64,000 bases of DNA from Janthinobacterium fluminis (GCF_028595325.1 NZ_JAQQXR010000005.1:124001-188000), one strand, 5' to 3'. Shown: positions 23,365-32,351, numbered from the stretch's first letter. Made by a program: numbers and translations. The notes: generated from the sequence alone by a model not told the origin.

Positions 23365-23621
23365 GATTGCTGCGCCTTGCGGATACGGCCGAACTCCGCG
23401 GCCGGCAGCAGGCGCATCACCGCATCCATCGTCAAGCGGAGCGCCGGCTCGGCCACGCACAGCCACACCTTCATCCGCTCGGCATGGTCGACCGGCTCGA
23501 TGCGCATGAAAGAGAGCATGCCGCCGCAGGTTTTCGCGACCAGTTGGCGCAGCTCGGTGAGGCGGCCGGTATCGACCGTGATATGCATCAGGAAAGTCGG
23601 ACTGCGTGAATAGGTTTCCAT
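23361..23621 (-). CDS. Small ACT-like protein
   Basis: 86 aa. The N-terminus, PTFLMHITVDTGRLTELRQLVAKT, followed by GGMLSFMRIEP and KVWLCV, suggests a beta-alpha-beta-beta-alpha-beta ACT-like fold, the ligand-binding module common in amino-acid-sensing proteins. I do not recognise a named family. It is the first gene of a minus-strand operon and overlaps the DapA-type start by four bases. An ACT protein beside a lysine-pathway-type enzyme suggests allosteric control, but this is inferred from fold resemblance and position only. Confidence 0.6.
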   Translation of the reverse strand: METYSRSPTFLMHITVDTGRLTELRQLVAKTCGGMLSFMRIEPVDHAERMKVWLCVAEPALRLTMDAVMRLLPAAEFGRIRKAQQS

Positions 23622-23718
23622 AAGGGCTGTGAAGCGGTTGTTGAGGTGCTGTAAAGGTTAGCAGTCCCCATATAAAGATTCTCTAAAAAGGCGGGGCCGG
23701 CGCGTAAACAGGCTGTAT

Positions 23719-23786
23719 AAAAGCTGGGGACAGACCACGATTTCCGGGAAAGATTTCCCGGAAATCGTGGTCTGTCCCCAGCTTTT
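23719..23786. repeat. REP-like palindrome, family B
   Basis: A perfect 33-base inverted repeat (23719-23751 and 23754-23786) with a 2-base loop. Core: GGGGACAGACCACGATTTCC. The same core recurs four times at 37533-37659. It lies between the divergent ACT-like and amidotransferase-like genes. It has the same design as family A (a TGGGG head, long perfect arms, intergenic position) but a different body sequence. Confidence 0.85.
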
Positions 23787-23862
23787 GTTACAAAATCGAA
23801 GCGTGTGCGCGGCGCACTAGGTTTATATTGAAACTGTCTGCGTTTTCCGCCCGCTTCCAGCC

Positions 23863-24813
23863 ATGTCCGATATCGATCCGCCCACGCCGCCGCACCCCGA
23901 GCGTATTCCCGACCGCCGCGCCGGCGAGGCCGCGCCCCGCTATCTGAAGGAGAACGACACGCCGCTGGCGCTGGCCTGGCGCGTCGTGGTGGCGCGCTAC
24001 CGGGCCATGCGCGACAAGGCCGGCCGCGATTTCATGCGCCGCACTTTGCGCATCGGTATTTCGGCGCGCATTTTTCACCCGGAAGCCGGTTCCACGGGTT
24101 TGCGCAGCAAGAATCTGCAGTATCTCGAGGAGTCGATCGCCCAGTGGGTGATGTCGCGCGATGTGCTGGTGTTTATGATTCCGACGGTGAATACGGGCGG
24201 CTTGCTGCATCCCAGTAATATCACCCTGCGCCATTACGCCCGCCACCTGGACGGCCTGGTGCTGCAGGGCGGCGCCGACGTGTCGCCGCAGACGTATTCC
24301 GAGGCGGCCACCCGGCCCGAGTGGAGCGGCGACCGCGCCCGCGACATTTACGAGCTGGAGCTGTTGCATGAGTTCGTCGAGGCGGGCAAGCCGGTGCTGG
24401 GCATCTGCCGCGGCTGCCAGTTGATCAACGTCGCCTTCGGCGGCACGCTGTACCAGGACATCGCCGCCGACGTGCCCGACGCCGCCGAGCATGTCAACAA
24501 TCTGTACGACAGCCACCGCCACAGCATCGTCTTTCCCAAGGGCTCCTCGCTGGCGCCGCTGTTTCCGCAGCGCGGCGAGGCGCTCGTCAATTCGATCCAC
24601 CACCAGGCCGTGAAGGACCTGGGGCGCGATATCACCGTCGAGGCCATGTCGCAGCCGGACAACATCGTCGAGGCGATACGCTACCAGCGCGCGCATTTCG
24701 TCGTCGGCCTGCAGTGGCATCCGGAGTTCCATTCGGCGGGCGGCGTCGATTTGCTCGATTGCACGCCCATCCTCGACCATTTCCTGCGCGCGGCCCGCGA
24801 AACCCGCTTTTGA
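23863..24813 (+). CDS. Class I glutamine-amidotransferase-like hydrolase (gamma-glutamyl-GABA hydrolase type)
   Basis: 316 aa. Residues 1-60 are a polar, charged extension; the class I GATase-like fold follows. The catalytic triad is visible: Cys182 in GICRGCQ, and His and Glu in LQWHPEF near residue 288. The VLQGGADVSPQTYSE and GVDLLD segments match the peptidase C26 / PuuD group, which hydrolyses gamma-glutamyl-gamma-aminobutyrate in putrescine breakdown. No other putrescine genes are nearby, so the true substrate is uncertain. The gene is monocistronic, starting 77 bases after a REP palindrome. Confidence 0.8.
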   Translation: MSDIDPPTPPHPERIPDRRAGEAAPRYLKENDTPLALAWRVVVARYRAMRDKAGRDFMRRTLRIGISARIFHPEAGSTGLRSKNLQYLEESIAQWVMSRDVLVFMIPTVNTGGLLHPSNITLRHYARHLDGLVLQGGADVSPQTYSEAATRPEWSGDRARDIYELELLHEFVEAGKPVLGICRGCQLINVAFGGTLYQDIAADVPDAAEHVNNLYDSHRHSIVFPKGSSLAPLFPQRGEALVNSIHHQAVKDLGRDITVEAMSQPDNIVEAIRYQRAHFVVGLQWHPEFHSAGGVDLLDCTPILDHFLRAARETRF

Positions 24814-25117
24814 GTCCGCTTATTTAGCACTTGAGGCCGTTCGAGCTTTGACGAAGCTCAAGCCCGGTGTGCGTTTCATTGTGGATTTTTCGTTCTATCC
24901 CTAACAATACACCGGCGTAGTTGAACTACGTATAGGTCTTTGTTGAGATCCGCATGACATGACGCGATGCTCGTCGGCGATTGATTGTTCCATCCGACAG
25001 CACCTTTCCCCACACCAGCAAGACCGCTGAAAATGCCCCGCGACGTGGCAGGGTGGCGTGTTACTTTTTTTTCAGCGCCAAGGAAAACCGGTGGTCTTGT
25101 GTATTTGCGAGGACGAT
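24814..25117. other. Intergenic region with an operator-like palindrome
   Basis: 304 bases without a credible gene. It holds a small hairpin GAGCTT-TGACG-AAGCTC (about 24844-24860) just after the hydrolase gene, without a T-run, and a perfect 15-base palindrome CGTAGTTGAACTACG at 24916-24930, about 190 bases upstream of the protease start. The composition is more AT-rich than the flanking genes, as expected of a promoter region. I see no repeat or RNA gene. Confidence 0.4.
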
Positions 25118-26263
25118 ATGAAATATACCGCAATATATTCCGCTTGCACGCTGTTCGTGCTGGCCACTTCCACGGCCTACGCCCAGCATGGCCCCGTCAG
25201 CAAAGTCAATGCCGAGGTGGCGACGAACGGTAGCGCGCCCTACTGGACGGCCGAGCGCCTCAAGGCCGCCAAACCGCTGCCTTTGCCGCAGGCGCGGGCC
25301 GGCGCCCATGTGCCGGACCCCGCGGCGGCGCTGGCGCAACCGGCCAGCCAGGCCGGCGCCGATGGCCAGCCGCCGTCGCTGCAGGGCGCGCCCGCGCCGC
25401 AGCAATTGTTTTTCCCCAGCCCCGAGCAGAAAATCCTGCCGGACAGCGAGGGCGTCAGCCCCAGCGCGGCCGGCACCTTCGGCGCGCACTACACCAGCAC
25501 CCGGGTGTTTCCGCTGTTTAGCGGAGCGAACGCCGGTTTTTCCGCCGACCGCGCCTATCCTTACACGACGGTCGGCAAGCTGTTCTTCTCGATCAGCGGC
25601 GTGCCCTATGTCTGTTCGGCCTCGGTGATACAGCGGCGCATCGTGGCGACGGCCGGGCATTGCGTGCACAGCGGCACGGCGGCCGGTTTTCACAGTAATT
25701 TCATGTTCGCGCCCGCCTACCGCGACGGCGTGGCGCCCCTCAAGACGTGGAACTGGCGCCTGGTGACGACGACCGCCACCTGGGCCGGCGGCGGCGGCGG
25801 CGTGCCGAATGCCGCCGATTACGCGATGATCGAGTTCGTCGACCAGGCGCTGACCCCCGGCGGCCCCGTCTACAAACTGGGCAATCTGACGGGCTGGCTG
25901 GGCTGGCAAACCGTCAGCCTGGCGCTGAACCACACCTCGAAACTCGGCTATCCCTGCAATCTCGACAGCTGCCAGAAAATGCAAAATGTCGCGAGCAATA
26001 ACTTCCGCACGACGTTCCCGAACAATGTCGAATACGGCTCCGACGCCAGGGGCGGTTCCAGCGGCGGGCCGTGGGTGCAGAATTTTGAAACGGTGCCCGT
26101 GGGCGGCGCCACCGGCCTGAACACGGGCGTCAACCGCGTCGTCGGCGTGACTTCCTACGGCTATATCAGCACCGACCCGAAGGTGCAGGGCGCTTCCATC
26201 CTCGACAGCCGCTGGGTGCAGCTGTGGAACCTGGTGTGCTCGATCGCCGGTAACTGCTCGTAG
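25118..26263 (+). CDS. Secreted trypsin-like serine protease
   Basis: 381 aa from the ATG at 25118, preceded by GCGAGGACG as ribosome-binding site; an upstream in-frame start adds 20 non-signal residues. A signal peptide (cut near AYA-QH, about residue 20) and a Pro/Ala/Gln-rich propeptide-like region (about 45-110) precede an S1/V8-like domain: His181 in AGHCVH, Asp234 in NAADYAMIEF, and Ser315 in GGSSGGPW. Cys pairs (about residues 165/183 and 286/291) may form disulfides. The role is probably extracellular protein degradation. It ends CSIAGNCS, without a sorting domain. It is convergent with the ligase gene, 26 bases away. Confidence 0.85.
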   Translation: MKYTAIYSACTLFVLATSTAYAQHGPVSKVNAEVATNGSAPYWTAERLKAAKPLPLPQARAGAHVPDPAAALAQPASQAGADGQPPSLQGAPAPQQLFFPSPEQKILPDSEGVSPSAAGTFGAHYTSTRVFPLFSGANAGFSADRAYPYTTVGKLFFSISGVPYVCSASVIQRRIVATAGHCVHSGTAAGFHSNFMFAPAYRDGVAPLKTWNWRLVTTTATWAGGGGGVPNAADYAMIEFVDQALTPGGPVYKLGNLTGWLGWQTVSLALNHTSKLGYPCNLDSCQKMQNVASNNFRTTFPNNVEYGSDARGGSSGGPWVQNFETVPVGGATGLNTGVNRVVGVTSYGYISTDPKVQGASILDSRWVQLWNLVCSIAGNCS

Positions 26264-26289
26264 GCGCCGGCGGGGCGGCGGCGCGGCCC

Positions 26290-27420
26290 TCAGAATTCCA
26301 TTGCTTCGCCGCGGAAGCAGCGGATGGCCGCGTCGACCATGCCCTCGGCGCTGCCCTGGCGGTCGTGCTGGGTGCGCAGGTAGTGGGCGTCGCTCCACAG
26401 TTTGGTGACGTCGCCCAGGTGTTTCAGGGCGGCCGTGCTGTCCAGCGCCTCGCCGTGCGGCTCCATCTTGCGCAGCGTCGTCATGATGTCTTCCCGCAGC
26501 GACATCGTTTCATAGGTCTTCGGGTGCGTGATGGCGCCGTCCAGGCCGAAGCGGCAAGCCTGGAAGCGGTTGTAGTTGTAGACCAGGTAGTCGTCTTCGG
26601 CCGGCGCCGCCTCGCGCCGCTCCAGCAGGTGGCGGCACAGCGCCTGCAGGTAGGCGGCCAGCGCGGCCGCCCGCTCCACCGTCAGCGGCGTGTCGCAGAC
26701 GCGCAGCTCGATGGTGCCGAATTCCGGCTTCGGCCGGATGTCCCAGTAGAAATCCTTCATGCTCTTGATGATGCCGGTCTTTTCCATCTTGGCGAAGTAC
26801 TGCTTGGAAAATTCGTCCCAGCTGAGCGTGAACGGCGCCCGCCCGCTCATCGGGAAGGCGAACACGGAGTTCAGGCGGGCCGAGTCGAACAGCGTGTCGC
26901 GCCCCTGCACATACGGCGAGGAGGCCGACAGCGCGATGAAGTGGGGGATGTAGCGGTTCAGGGCGTGCAGCAGGAACATCGCGTCGTCGCCCGAGGCGCA
27001 GCCGATGTGCACGTGCTGGCCGAAGATGGTGAATTGCTTGGCGAGGTAGCCGTATAGCTCGGAAATTTCTTTGAAGCGGGGCTTGGCGAAGATTTTTTGC
27101 GCGGACCACTGCTGGAAGGGGTGGGTGCCGCCGCCGCCGATGCCGATGTTGAGCTTGTCGCCGGCGGCCACCAGCGTGTCGCGGATTTCCTGCAACTGCG
27201 CCAGCAGCGGCGCGTGGCGGGTGTGCACGGTCGAATTGATCTCGATCATCGCCTCGGTGATTTCCGGCGTGACGTTGCCGGGGAAGGGGTTCTTGCCCAG
27301 CAGGTGCAGCAAGTCCGGGCTGGCGGCCGTCAGGTCGAAGTCCGACAGGTTCACCAGTTGCAATTCGAGTTCGACGCCGAAGGTCAGCGCGGCGGATTGG
27401 CTAAACGCTTCCAGCGGCAT
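26290..27420 (-). CDS. YbdK-type carboxylate-amine ligase (glutamate-cysteine ligase family 2)
   Basis: 376 aa, the usual length for YbdK. N-terminal [10 protein letters not shown] and [12 protein letters not shown] (about residues 50-62) are GCS2-family substrate- and metal-binding segments; [20 protein letters not shown] and [12 protein letters not shown] are further signatures. E. coli YbdK has weak gamma-glutamylcysteine ligase activity; the physiological product is unknown. It lies one base downstream of a CPA2 antiporter gene on the same strand, so the two are co-expressed. Confidence 0.88.
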   Translation of the reverse strand: MPLEAFSQSAALTFGVELELQLVNLSDFDLTAASPDLLHLLGKNPFPGNVTPEITEAMIEINSTVHTRHAPLLAQLQEIRDTLVAAGDKLNIGIGGGGTHPFQQWSAQKIFAKPRFKEISELYGYLAKQFTIFGQHVHIGCASGDDAMFLLHALNRYIPHFIALSASSPYVQGRDTLFDSARLNSVFAFPMSGRAPFTLSWDEFSKQYFAKMEKTGIIKSMKDFYWDIRPKPEFGTIELRVCDTPLTVERAAALAAYLQALCRHLLERREAAPAEDDYLVYNYNRFQACRFGLDGAITHPKTYETMSLREDIMTTLRKMEPHGEALDSTAALKHLGDVTKLWSDAHYLRTQHDRQGSAEGMVDAAIRCFRGEAMEF

Positions 27421-27421
27421 C

Positions 27422-28609
27422 TCAGTGCTCCTGTTCGTTGTGGGTTTCCTTGGCCCAGATCAGGGCGCGCTGGATGATGACGGGGCCGAGCAGTTCCAGG
27501 ATCAGGATGAAGGCGGCCAGCGCGCTGAGTTCGTCGGCGAAGCTGACGCCGCGGTGGCGCGCGTGCTCCAGCAGCAGCACGACGGAGACGGAGACGGGCG
27601 TCAGCGCCACGCCGGTCAGCACGCCCTTGCGCCAGGAGATGCCGCTGACGTGGGAAAACGCGCCGACGCCGATGATTTTCGTCACGAAGCGTCCGGCGAT
27701 CATGGCCAGCGCCAGGCCGGCGCCGGCGACCACTTGCGGCCAGGCCAGCGTCGCGGCGACGAAAACGAACAGCAGCACGGTGAGCAATTCGCCGAGGGCG
27801 CCGAAATTGCGCTGGGCCTGGCTGAAGGCGACGCGGCGGTGGCGCGCGACGAGGCCGAAGACCAGTGTGGCCAGCAGCGGCGAGAGCCGCGTCGTGTAGG
27901 TGATGGCGACCAGCAGGATTACCGCCAGCGCGAAGGCGACCGTGGCGTCCTGGGCCATGTTGCCGAGGCGGCGCAGCATGGCCGGCACGACGACGCCGAA
28001 GACGGCGCCGGCGCCGGCCGAGGCCAGCAGCATCGTGAAGCTGCTCATGCCGGCGTCGAGCAGGTCGCCGGAGCTGTGGAAGGTGCGGTAGGCGACGATG
28101 ACGTTGAAGATGAACACGGCCAGCACGCAGTTCAGCGCCGACATGTGCATGACGCGCTCGCTGACCTGGCCGGAGCTGCGCTCCTCGTTGATGACGCGCA
28201 TCACCGTGGCCGGCGACGTCGACATCGACAGGGCCGCCAGCAGCAGGGCCGTGCCGGGGACGACGGCGAACTCGATGGCGATGCAGTAGACGACGGCGAA
28301 GGTGCCGATCGCCTCGACCAGGCCGGCGACGGCGATCCACGGGTTGTTCGACAGCCAGCGCAGGTTGATGCGGTAGCCCAGCTCGAACAGGATCAGGCCG
28401 AAGGCGACGTCGGCCAGGACCAGCATCGGGCCGTTGCCGACGTGGGGCAGCACGCCGACCTGGGTTTGCGCCAGCAGGAAGCCGACGGCGCCGTAGAAGC
28501 TGATGCGCGGCAGGCCGGTCCAGCGGTGGCCGAACTCGCCGGCGACCCAGGCCAGGGCGATGGCGAAGGGCCAGGACAGATCGGATGCAATCGACAGGAT
28601 GCTTTGCAT
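27422..28609 (-). CDS. Cation:proton antiporter, CPA2 (Kef/Nha) type
   Basis: 395 aa with about 12-13 hydrophobic segments throughout and no C-terminal TrkA-N domain. Family features: [18 protein letters not shown] (about residues 66-83), the [27 protein letters not shown] loop (about 127-153), and a charged GISWRKG turn in the C-terminal half. Members exchange Na+ or K+ for H+ in the inner membrane. One base separates its stop from the ybdK-like start. KefC-type CPA2 proteins are gated by glutathione, which makes the pairing with a gamma-glutamyl ligase-like enzyme suggestive, but KefC's regulatory domain is absent here. Confidence 0.85.
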   Translation of the reverse strand: MQSILSIASDLSWPFAIALAWVAGEFGHRWTGLPRISFYGAVGFLLAQTQVGVLPHVGNGPMLVLADVAFGLILFELGYRINLRWLSNNPWIAVAGLVEAIGTFAVVYCIAIEFAVVPGTALLLAALSMSTSPATVMRVINEERSSGQVSERVMHMSALNCVLAVFIFNVIVAYRTFHSSGDLLDAGMSSFTMLLASAGAGAVFGVVVPAMLRRLGNMAQDATVAFALAVILLVAITYTTRLSPLLATLVFGLVARHRRVAFSQAQRNFGALGELLTVLLFVFVAATLAWPQVVAGAGLALAMIAGRFVTKIIGVGAFSHVSGISWRKGVLTGVALTPVSVSVVLLLEHARHRGVSFADELSALAAFILILELLGPVIIQRALIWAKETHNEQEH

Positions 28610-28779
28610 AGACTCCTCAATGAAAATCGGCGGCTGGCGGCGCCCGCGCGCGGGGCCGCCGCGCGGCGCGTGTTGCCGTGAGTGCGTTGCCGATTCTACT
28701 TGATGCGCGGCGGCGCACGATACGATTGCTGTGTCGGCTATCGCTTATCGGCGGCGGCGCGGGGGCGCGGCCCGGCCCG

Positions 28780-29949
28780 TCACTTGCTGAGCAGGCGCAT
28801 GCCGCGTTCCAGTCCCGCTATCGACAGGGGAAACATGCGGTGGTTCATCAATTGGCGGACGATGCCGATCGACTGGCGGTATTGCCACAAGCCTTCCGGC
28901 TCGGGATTGAGCCAGATGAATTTCGGAAAGGCGCTGGTGAAGCGCGCCAGCCAGCTCGATCCGGCCTCCTCGTTGTTGTACTCGACGGAGCCGCCCGGCT
29001 GCAAGATTTCATACGGGCTCATCGTCGCGTCGCCAACAAAGATCAGCTTGGTGTCGGGCGGGTATTTGCGCAGCACATCCCAGGTGGGGAAGCGCTCGGC
29101 GTTGCGGCGCCGGTTGTTTTTCCACAGGTAATCGTAAACGCAGTTGTGGAAGTAAAAGAATTCCATGTTCTTGAATTCCGTCTTCGCCGCCGAAAACAAT
29201 TCCTCGGTGCGCTCGATGTGCTCGTCCATCGTGCCGCCCACGTCGAGCAGCATCAGCACCTTGATGCGGTTCTTGCGTTCGGGCCGCATCTTGATGTCGA
29301 GGTAGCCGGCGTTGCTGGCCGTGGCGTGGATGGTCGCCTCCAGCGCCAGCTCGTCCTCCGCGCCCTCGCGGGCGAACTTGCGCAGGCGCCGCAGCGCCAC
29401 CTTGATGTTGCGCGTGCCCAGCTCGCGCTCGCCGTCGTAATCCTTGTAGGCGCGCGCCTCCCACACCTTGACGGCCGTGCGGTTGCCGCCCCGGCCGCCG
29501 ATGCGGATGCCCTCGGGATTGTTGCCGCCGTTGCCGAAGGGCGAGGTGCCGCCGCTGCCTATCCACTTGCTGCCGCCCTCGTGGCGCTCCTTCTGTTCCT
29601 TCAGCAACTCCTGGAGGCGCTCCATCAGCTTGTCGTAGCCGAATTTTTCCAGTTGCGCCTTTTGCTCGGCGGACAGTTCGCGCTCCATGCGCTTGACCAG
29701 CCAGTCGAGGGGAATCGCGGCGTTCGTCTCGAAAGCCGCGTTGATGCCCTTGAAGTATTGGGCGAAGGCGCGGTCGAACTTGTCGAAATGGGCCTCGTCC
29801 TTGACCAGCGTCAGCCGCGCCAGATAATAGAAGTCGTCCATCGACGCCGCGATGACGTTCTGTTGCAGCGCTTCGAGCAGGGTCAGGAACTCCTTGATCG
29901 AGACGGGGATCTTGGCGTCTTTCAAGGTGAAGAAGAAGTCGATCAGCAT
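28780..29949 (-). CDS. VWA-domain protein (CoxE-like, MoxR partner)
   Basis: 389 aa. The N-terminal half is helical (IPVSIKEFLTLLEAL onward); a Gly-rich linker lies around residues 130-155 (GSGGTSPFGNGGNNPEG), and the VWA domain starts near 225 with VLMLLDVGGTMDEHI. The MIDAS motif is DVGGT instead of DxSxS, a form I associate with the COG3825/CoxE-like group. These proteins act with MoxR AAA+ ATPases as chaperones or metal-insertion factors. The moxR gene lies on the same strand, separated by one acetyltransferase gene; this gene's start is one base beyond the acetyltransferase stop. Confidence 0.85.
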   Translation of the reverse strand: MLIDFFFTLKDAKIPVSIKEFLTLLEALQQNVIAASMDDFYYLARLTLVKDEAHFDKFDRAFAQYFKGINAAFETNAAIPLDWLVKRMERELSAEQKAQLEKFGYDKLMERLQELLKEQKERHEGGSKWIGSGGTSPFGNGGNNPEGIRIGGRGGNRTAVKVWEARAYKDYDGERELGTRNIKVALRRLRKFAREGAEDELALEATIHATASNAGYLDIKMRPERKNRIKVLMLLDVGGTMDEHIERTEELFSAAKTEFKNMEFFYFHNCVYDYLWKNNRRRNAERFPTWDVLRKYPPDTKLIFVGDATMSPYEILQPGGSVEYNNEEAGSSWLARFTSAFPKFIWLNPEPEGLWQYRQSIGIVRQLMNHRMFPLSIAGLERGMRLLSK

Positions 29950-29950
29950 G

Positions 29951-30535
29951 TCAGTCCCGCTTCAGCTTGTATTCCAGGTGGGCCTTGATTTCCGGCCACT
30001 CGCCGCGCGCGATGCTATACATATGCGTGTCGCGCACGGTGTTGTCGCGGCGCAGAGCGTGGTGGCGCAGCACGCCGTCCAGCTTGGCGCCGAGGCGGGT
30101 GATGGCGGCTTGAGAGGCGAAGTTGAAATTATCGGTGCGAAAGCCGACCAGGGCGCAGCCCAGCGTCTCGAAGGCGTGCGTCAGCAGCATCAGCTTGCAA
30201 CTGGTGTTGACGTGGGTGCGCTGCCAGCTTTGCGCGTACCAGGTGTAGCCGATTTCGACGCGCTCCAGCTCCGTCACGATGTCGTGGTAGCTGGTGCTGC
30301 CGATGACGGCGCTGCTGGCCGCGTCGACGACGGCGAAGGCCAGGCGGCTGGCGCGCATTTCGGCGGCCTTGAAGATGTACTGGTCGACGTGGTCGGGTTC
30401 CGGCACCGAGGTGATGCGCAGCTTCCACAGCTCGCCGTCCGCGGCGGCCGCGCGCAAGCCGTCGGCGTGGTGCGGCGCCAGCGGCTCCAGGCGCACCCCG
30501 TTGTGTGCCAGCGTCAGCGCGGTGGGGGCCCGCAT
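29951..30535 (-). CDS. GNAT acetyltransferase
   Basis: 194 aa, Acetyltransf_3 type. LEPLAPHHADGL near the N-terminus, IGSTSYHDI and VEIGYTWYAQSWQRTHVN (about residues 92-110) followed by FETLGCALVGFRTDNFNFASQAAITRLGAK match RimL-like enzymes that use acetyl-CoA. The CoA-binding loop is WQRTHVNTSC rather than the usual Q/RxxGxG/A, as in several members of this subgroup. Its start shares one base with the moxR stop (TGATG), and it is sandwiched between moxR and the VWA gene. Acetylation of a component handled by that pair is possible but unproven. Confidence 0.85.
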   Translation of the reverse strand: MRAPTALTLAHNGVRLEPLAPHHADGLRAAAADGELWKLRITSVPEPDHVDQYIFKAAEMRASRLAFAVVDAASSAVIGSTSYHDIVTELERVEIGYTWYAQSWQRTHVNTSCKLMLLTHAFETLGCALVGFRTDNFNFASQAAITRLGAKLDGVLRHHALRRDNTVRDTHMYSIARGEWPEIKAHLEYKLKRD

Positions 30536-31401
30536 CAGCGGTTCGTCCGCGACATGAACACGAGGCGCTCGAACAGGTGCACGTCCTGCTCGTTTTTCAG
30601 CAGGGCGCCGTGCAGCGGCGGCACGACGGCCTTGGCGTCCTTGCTGCGCAGCGCCTCGGCCGGGATGTCCTCGGCCAGCAGCAGCTTGAGCCAGTCGAGA
30701 AATTCCGAGGTCGACGGCTTCTTCTTCAGGCCGGCCACCTCGCGCACCTCGTAGAAGGTGTGCAAGGCTTGCGCCAGCAATTCCTTCTTCAGGTTCGGGT
30801 AGTGGACGGCGACGATCTGCTCCATCGTGTCCTTGTCTGGGAACTTGATGTAGTGGAAGAAGCAGCGCCGCAGGAAGGCGTCCGGCAACTCCTTTTCATT
30901 GTTGGAGGTGATGATCACCAGCGGGCGGTGCTTGGCCACGACCATTTCGCGCGTCTCGTAGACGTAGAATTCCATGCGGTCCAGCTCGCGCAGCAAGTCG
31001 TTGGGGAACTCGATGTCGGCCTTGTCGATTTCGTCGATCAGCAGCACGACGGGCTCGGGCGCCGTGAACGCCTGCCACAGCACGCCCTTGACGATGTAGT
31101 TGTGGATGTCGCGCACGCGCTCGTCGCCCAGTTGCGAGTCGCGCAGGCGCGAGACGGCGTCGTATTCGTACAGGCCCTGCTGGGCCTTGGTGGTCGACTT
31201 GATGTGCCACTGCATCAGCGGCATGTTCAGCGCCGCCGCCACCTCTTCGGCCAGCATGGTCTTGCCGGTGCCGGGCTCGCCCTTGATCAGCAGCGGGCGC
31301 TGCAAGGTCAGCGCGGCATTGACTGCCAGTTTCAAGTCGGCGGTTGCGACATAGTTGTCGGAACCCTGGAAGCGGTGGCCTTGGCCTGGATGTGCGTGCA
31401 T
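30535..31401 (-). CDS. MoxR-family AAA+ ATPase
   Basis: 288 aa from the ATG at 31401 (MHAHPGQGHRFQG); the longer open frame upstream has no family similarity. Walker A is GEPGTGKTML (about residues 42-51), Walker B LLIDEIDKAD (near 118), sensor 1 ITSNNEKELPDAFLRR, where RR supplies the arginine finger. MoxR ATPases couple ATP use to activation or assembly of partner proteins, usually through a VWA protein, here two genes downstream. The protein ends in a helical lid with FLDWLKLLLAED. Confidence 0.93.
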   Translation of the reverse strand: MHAHPGQGHRFQGSDNYVATADLKLAVNAALTLQRPLLIKGEPGTGKTMLAEEVAAALNMPLMQWHIKSTTKAQQGLYEYDAVSRLRDSQLGDERVRDIHNYIVKGVLWQAFTAPEPVVLLIDEIDKADIEFPNDLLRELDRMEFYVYETREMVVAKHRPLVIITSNNEKELPDAFLRRCFFHYIKFPDKDTMEQIVAVHYPNLKKELLAQALHTFYEVREVAGLKKKPSTSEFLDWLKLLLAEDIPAEALRSKDAKAVVPPLHGALLKNEQDVHLFERLVFMSRTNR

Positions 31402-31641
31402 GGGCGGGGAGCTCGAAGTGGTGAGTGGAAATAATAAAAACCGAGTATAAGACAGAACGGCGCCGCGTTGCCATGGAAGGCGTCGGCGCCGCGCCGCGCG
31501 GGGGCCGAGGTTCTGCTTCCACACGGAAAACATTGCATGTGGACTTGCGGGAAGGTCTTGAGTTAAAATCGCAGGTTGATAGTGCAAAACTCAACTTTTG
31601 CACCCGCTGTATCCCCGATTACCACTGATTACCTTGCCACC

Positions 31642-31974
31642 ATGAAAAAAATCTTTGCACTTCTCGTGCTCGCCGGCATTGCCAATGTCGCCGCAGCGGC
31701 GGACATCGTTGGAAACGCCAAGGCCGCCCCCGCCAAGGTGGAAATGTGTATCGGTTGCCACGGCATCCCAGGATACAAAGCGACCTTCCCGGAAGTGTTC
31801 CAGGTGCCGATGATCGGTGGCCAGTCGGCGAAATACATCGAAAACGCATTGAAGGCCTACCAAAAGGGCGACCGCAAGCACCCGACGATGAAGGGTATCG
31901 CCGCCAGCCTGTCGGACCAGGATATTGCTGACGTTGCCGCTTACTACGCGCAACAAACTGCCCAGCCGAAATGA
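31642..31974 (+). CDS. Small periplasmic class I cytochrome c
   Basis: 110 aa from the ATG at 31642. A signal peptide is cut after about residue 20 (VAAAA-D). One haem site, Cys36-Ile-Gly-Cys39-His40; the likely axial Met lies in HPTMKGIAASL. The C-terminal SDQDIADVAAYYAQ helix is typical of cytochrome c4/c553-like proteins, which shuttle electrons in the periplasm. A second cytochrome gene starts 11 bases after the stop. No oxidase or dehydrogenase genes adjoin, so the partner is unknown. Confidence 0.9.
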   Translation: MKKIFALLVLAGIANVAAAADIVGNAKAAPAKVEMCIGCHGIPGYKATFPEVFQVPMIGGQSAKYIENALKAYQKGDRKHPTMKGIAASLSDQDIADVAAYYAQQTAQPK

Positions 31975-31985
31975 GGAATAACAAT

Positions 31986-32327
31986 ATGAAAAACATTCTC
32001 GCCGCCCTGTTCTGCTCCACCATCTCGTTCAGCGCCGTTGCCGGTGGCAACATTGACGCCGGTAAAGCCCTGGCCGAAAAATACAATTGCGCATCCTGCC
32101 ACGGCAAGGACCTGAATTCGCCGATCGACCCCTCGTACCCGAAACTGGCCGGCCAGCATAAGGATTACCTGGAACACGCGCTGACGACGTACAAACGCGG
32201 CGACGGCGCCAACGGCCGCAACAACGCCATCATGACGGGCCAGGTCAAGCCTTTGACCAACCAGGACATCAAGGATCTGGCCGCGTATCTGCACAGCCTG
32301 CCTAAGACGCTGGTGATCCATCGTTAA
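31986..32327 (+). CDS. Small periplasmic class I cytochrome c
   Basis: 113 aa. The ATG at 31986 is preferred over an in-frame ATG at 31971 because GAGGAATAAC fits a ribosome-binding site and the protein then begins with a standard signal peptide (cut near residue 19). Haem motif Cys35-Ala-Ser-Cys38-His39 and axial Met in AIMTGQVKPL; the C-terminal TNQDIKDLAAYLHSLP helix matches c4/c553-type cytochromes. With the preceding gene it forms a two-cistron operon closed by a strong terminator. Confidence 0.9.
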   Translation: MKNILAALFCSTISFSAVAGGNIDAGKALAEKYNCASCHGKDLNSPIDPSYPKLAGQHKDYLEHALTTYKRGDGANGRNNAIMTGQVKPLTNQDIKDLAAYLHSLPKTLVIHR

Positions 32328-32351
32328 GATGTGAGGCCCCGTCAGGAATAG

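Noticed and set aside
23719-23786. Possible bidirectional terminator
   Set aside because: The hairpin lies between divergent genes, where no terminator is needed, and its sequence is a repeat found elsewhere in the window.
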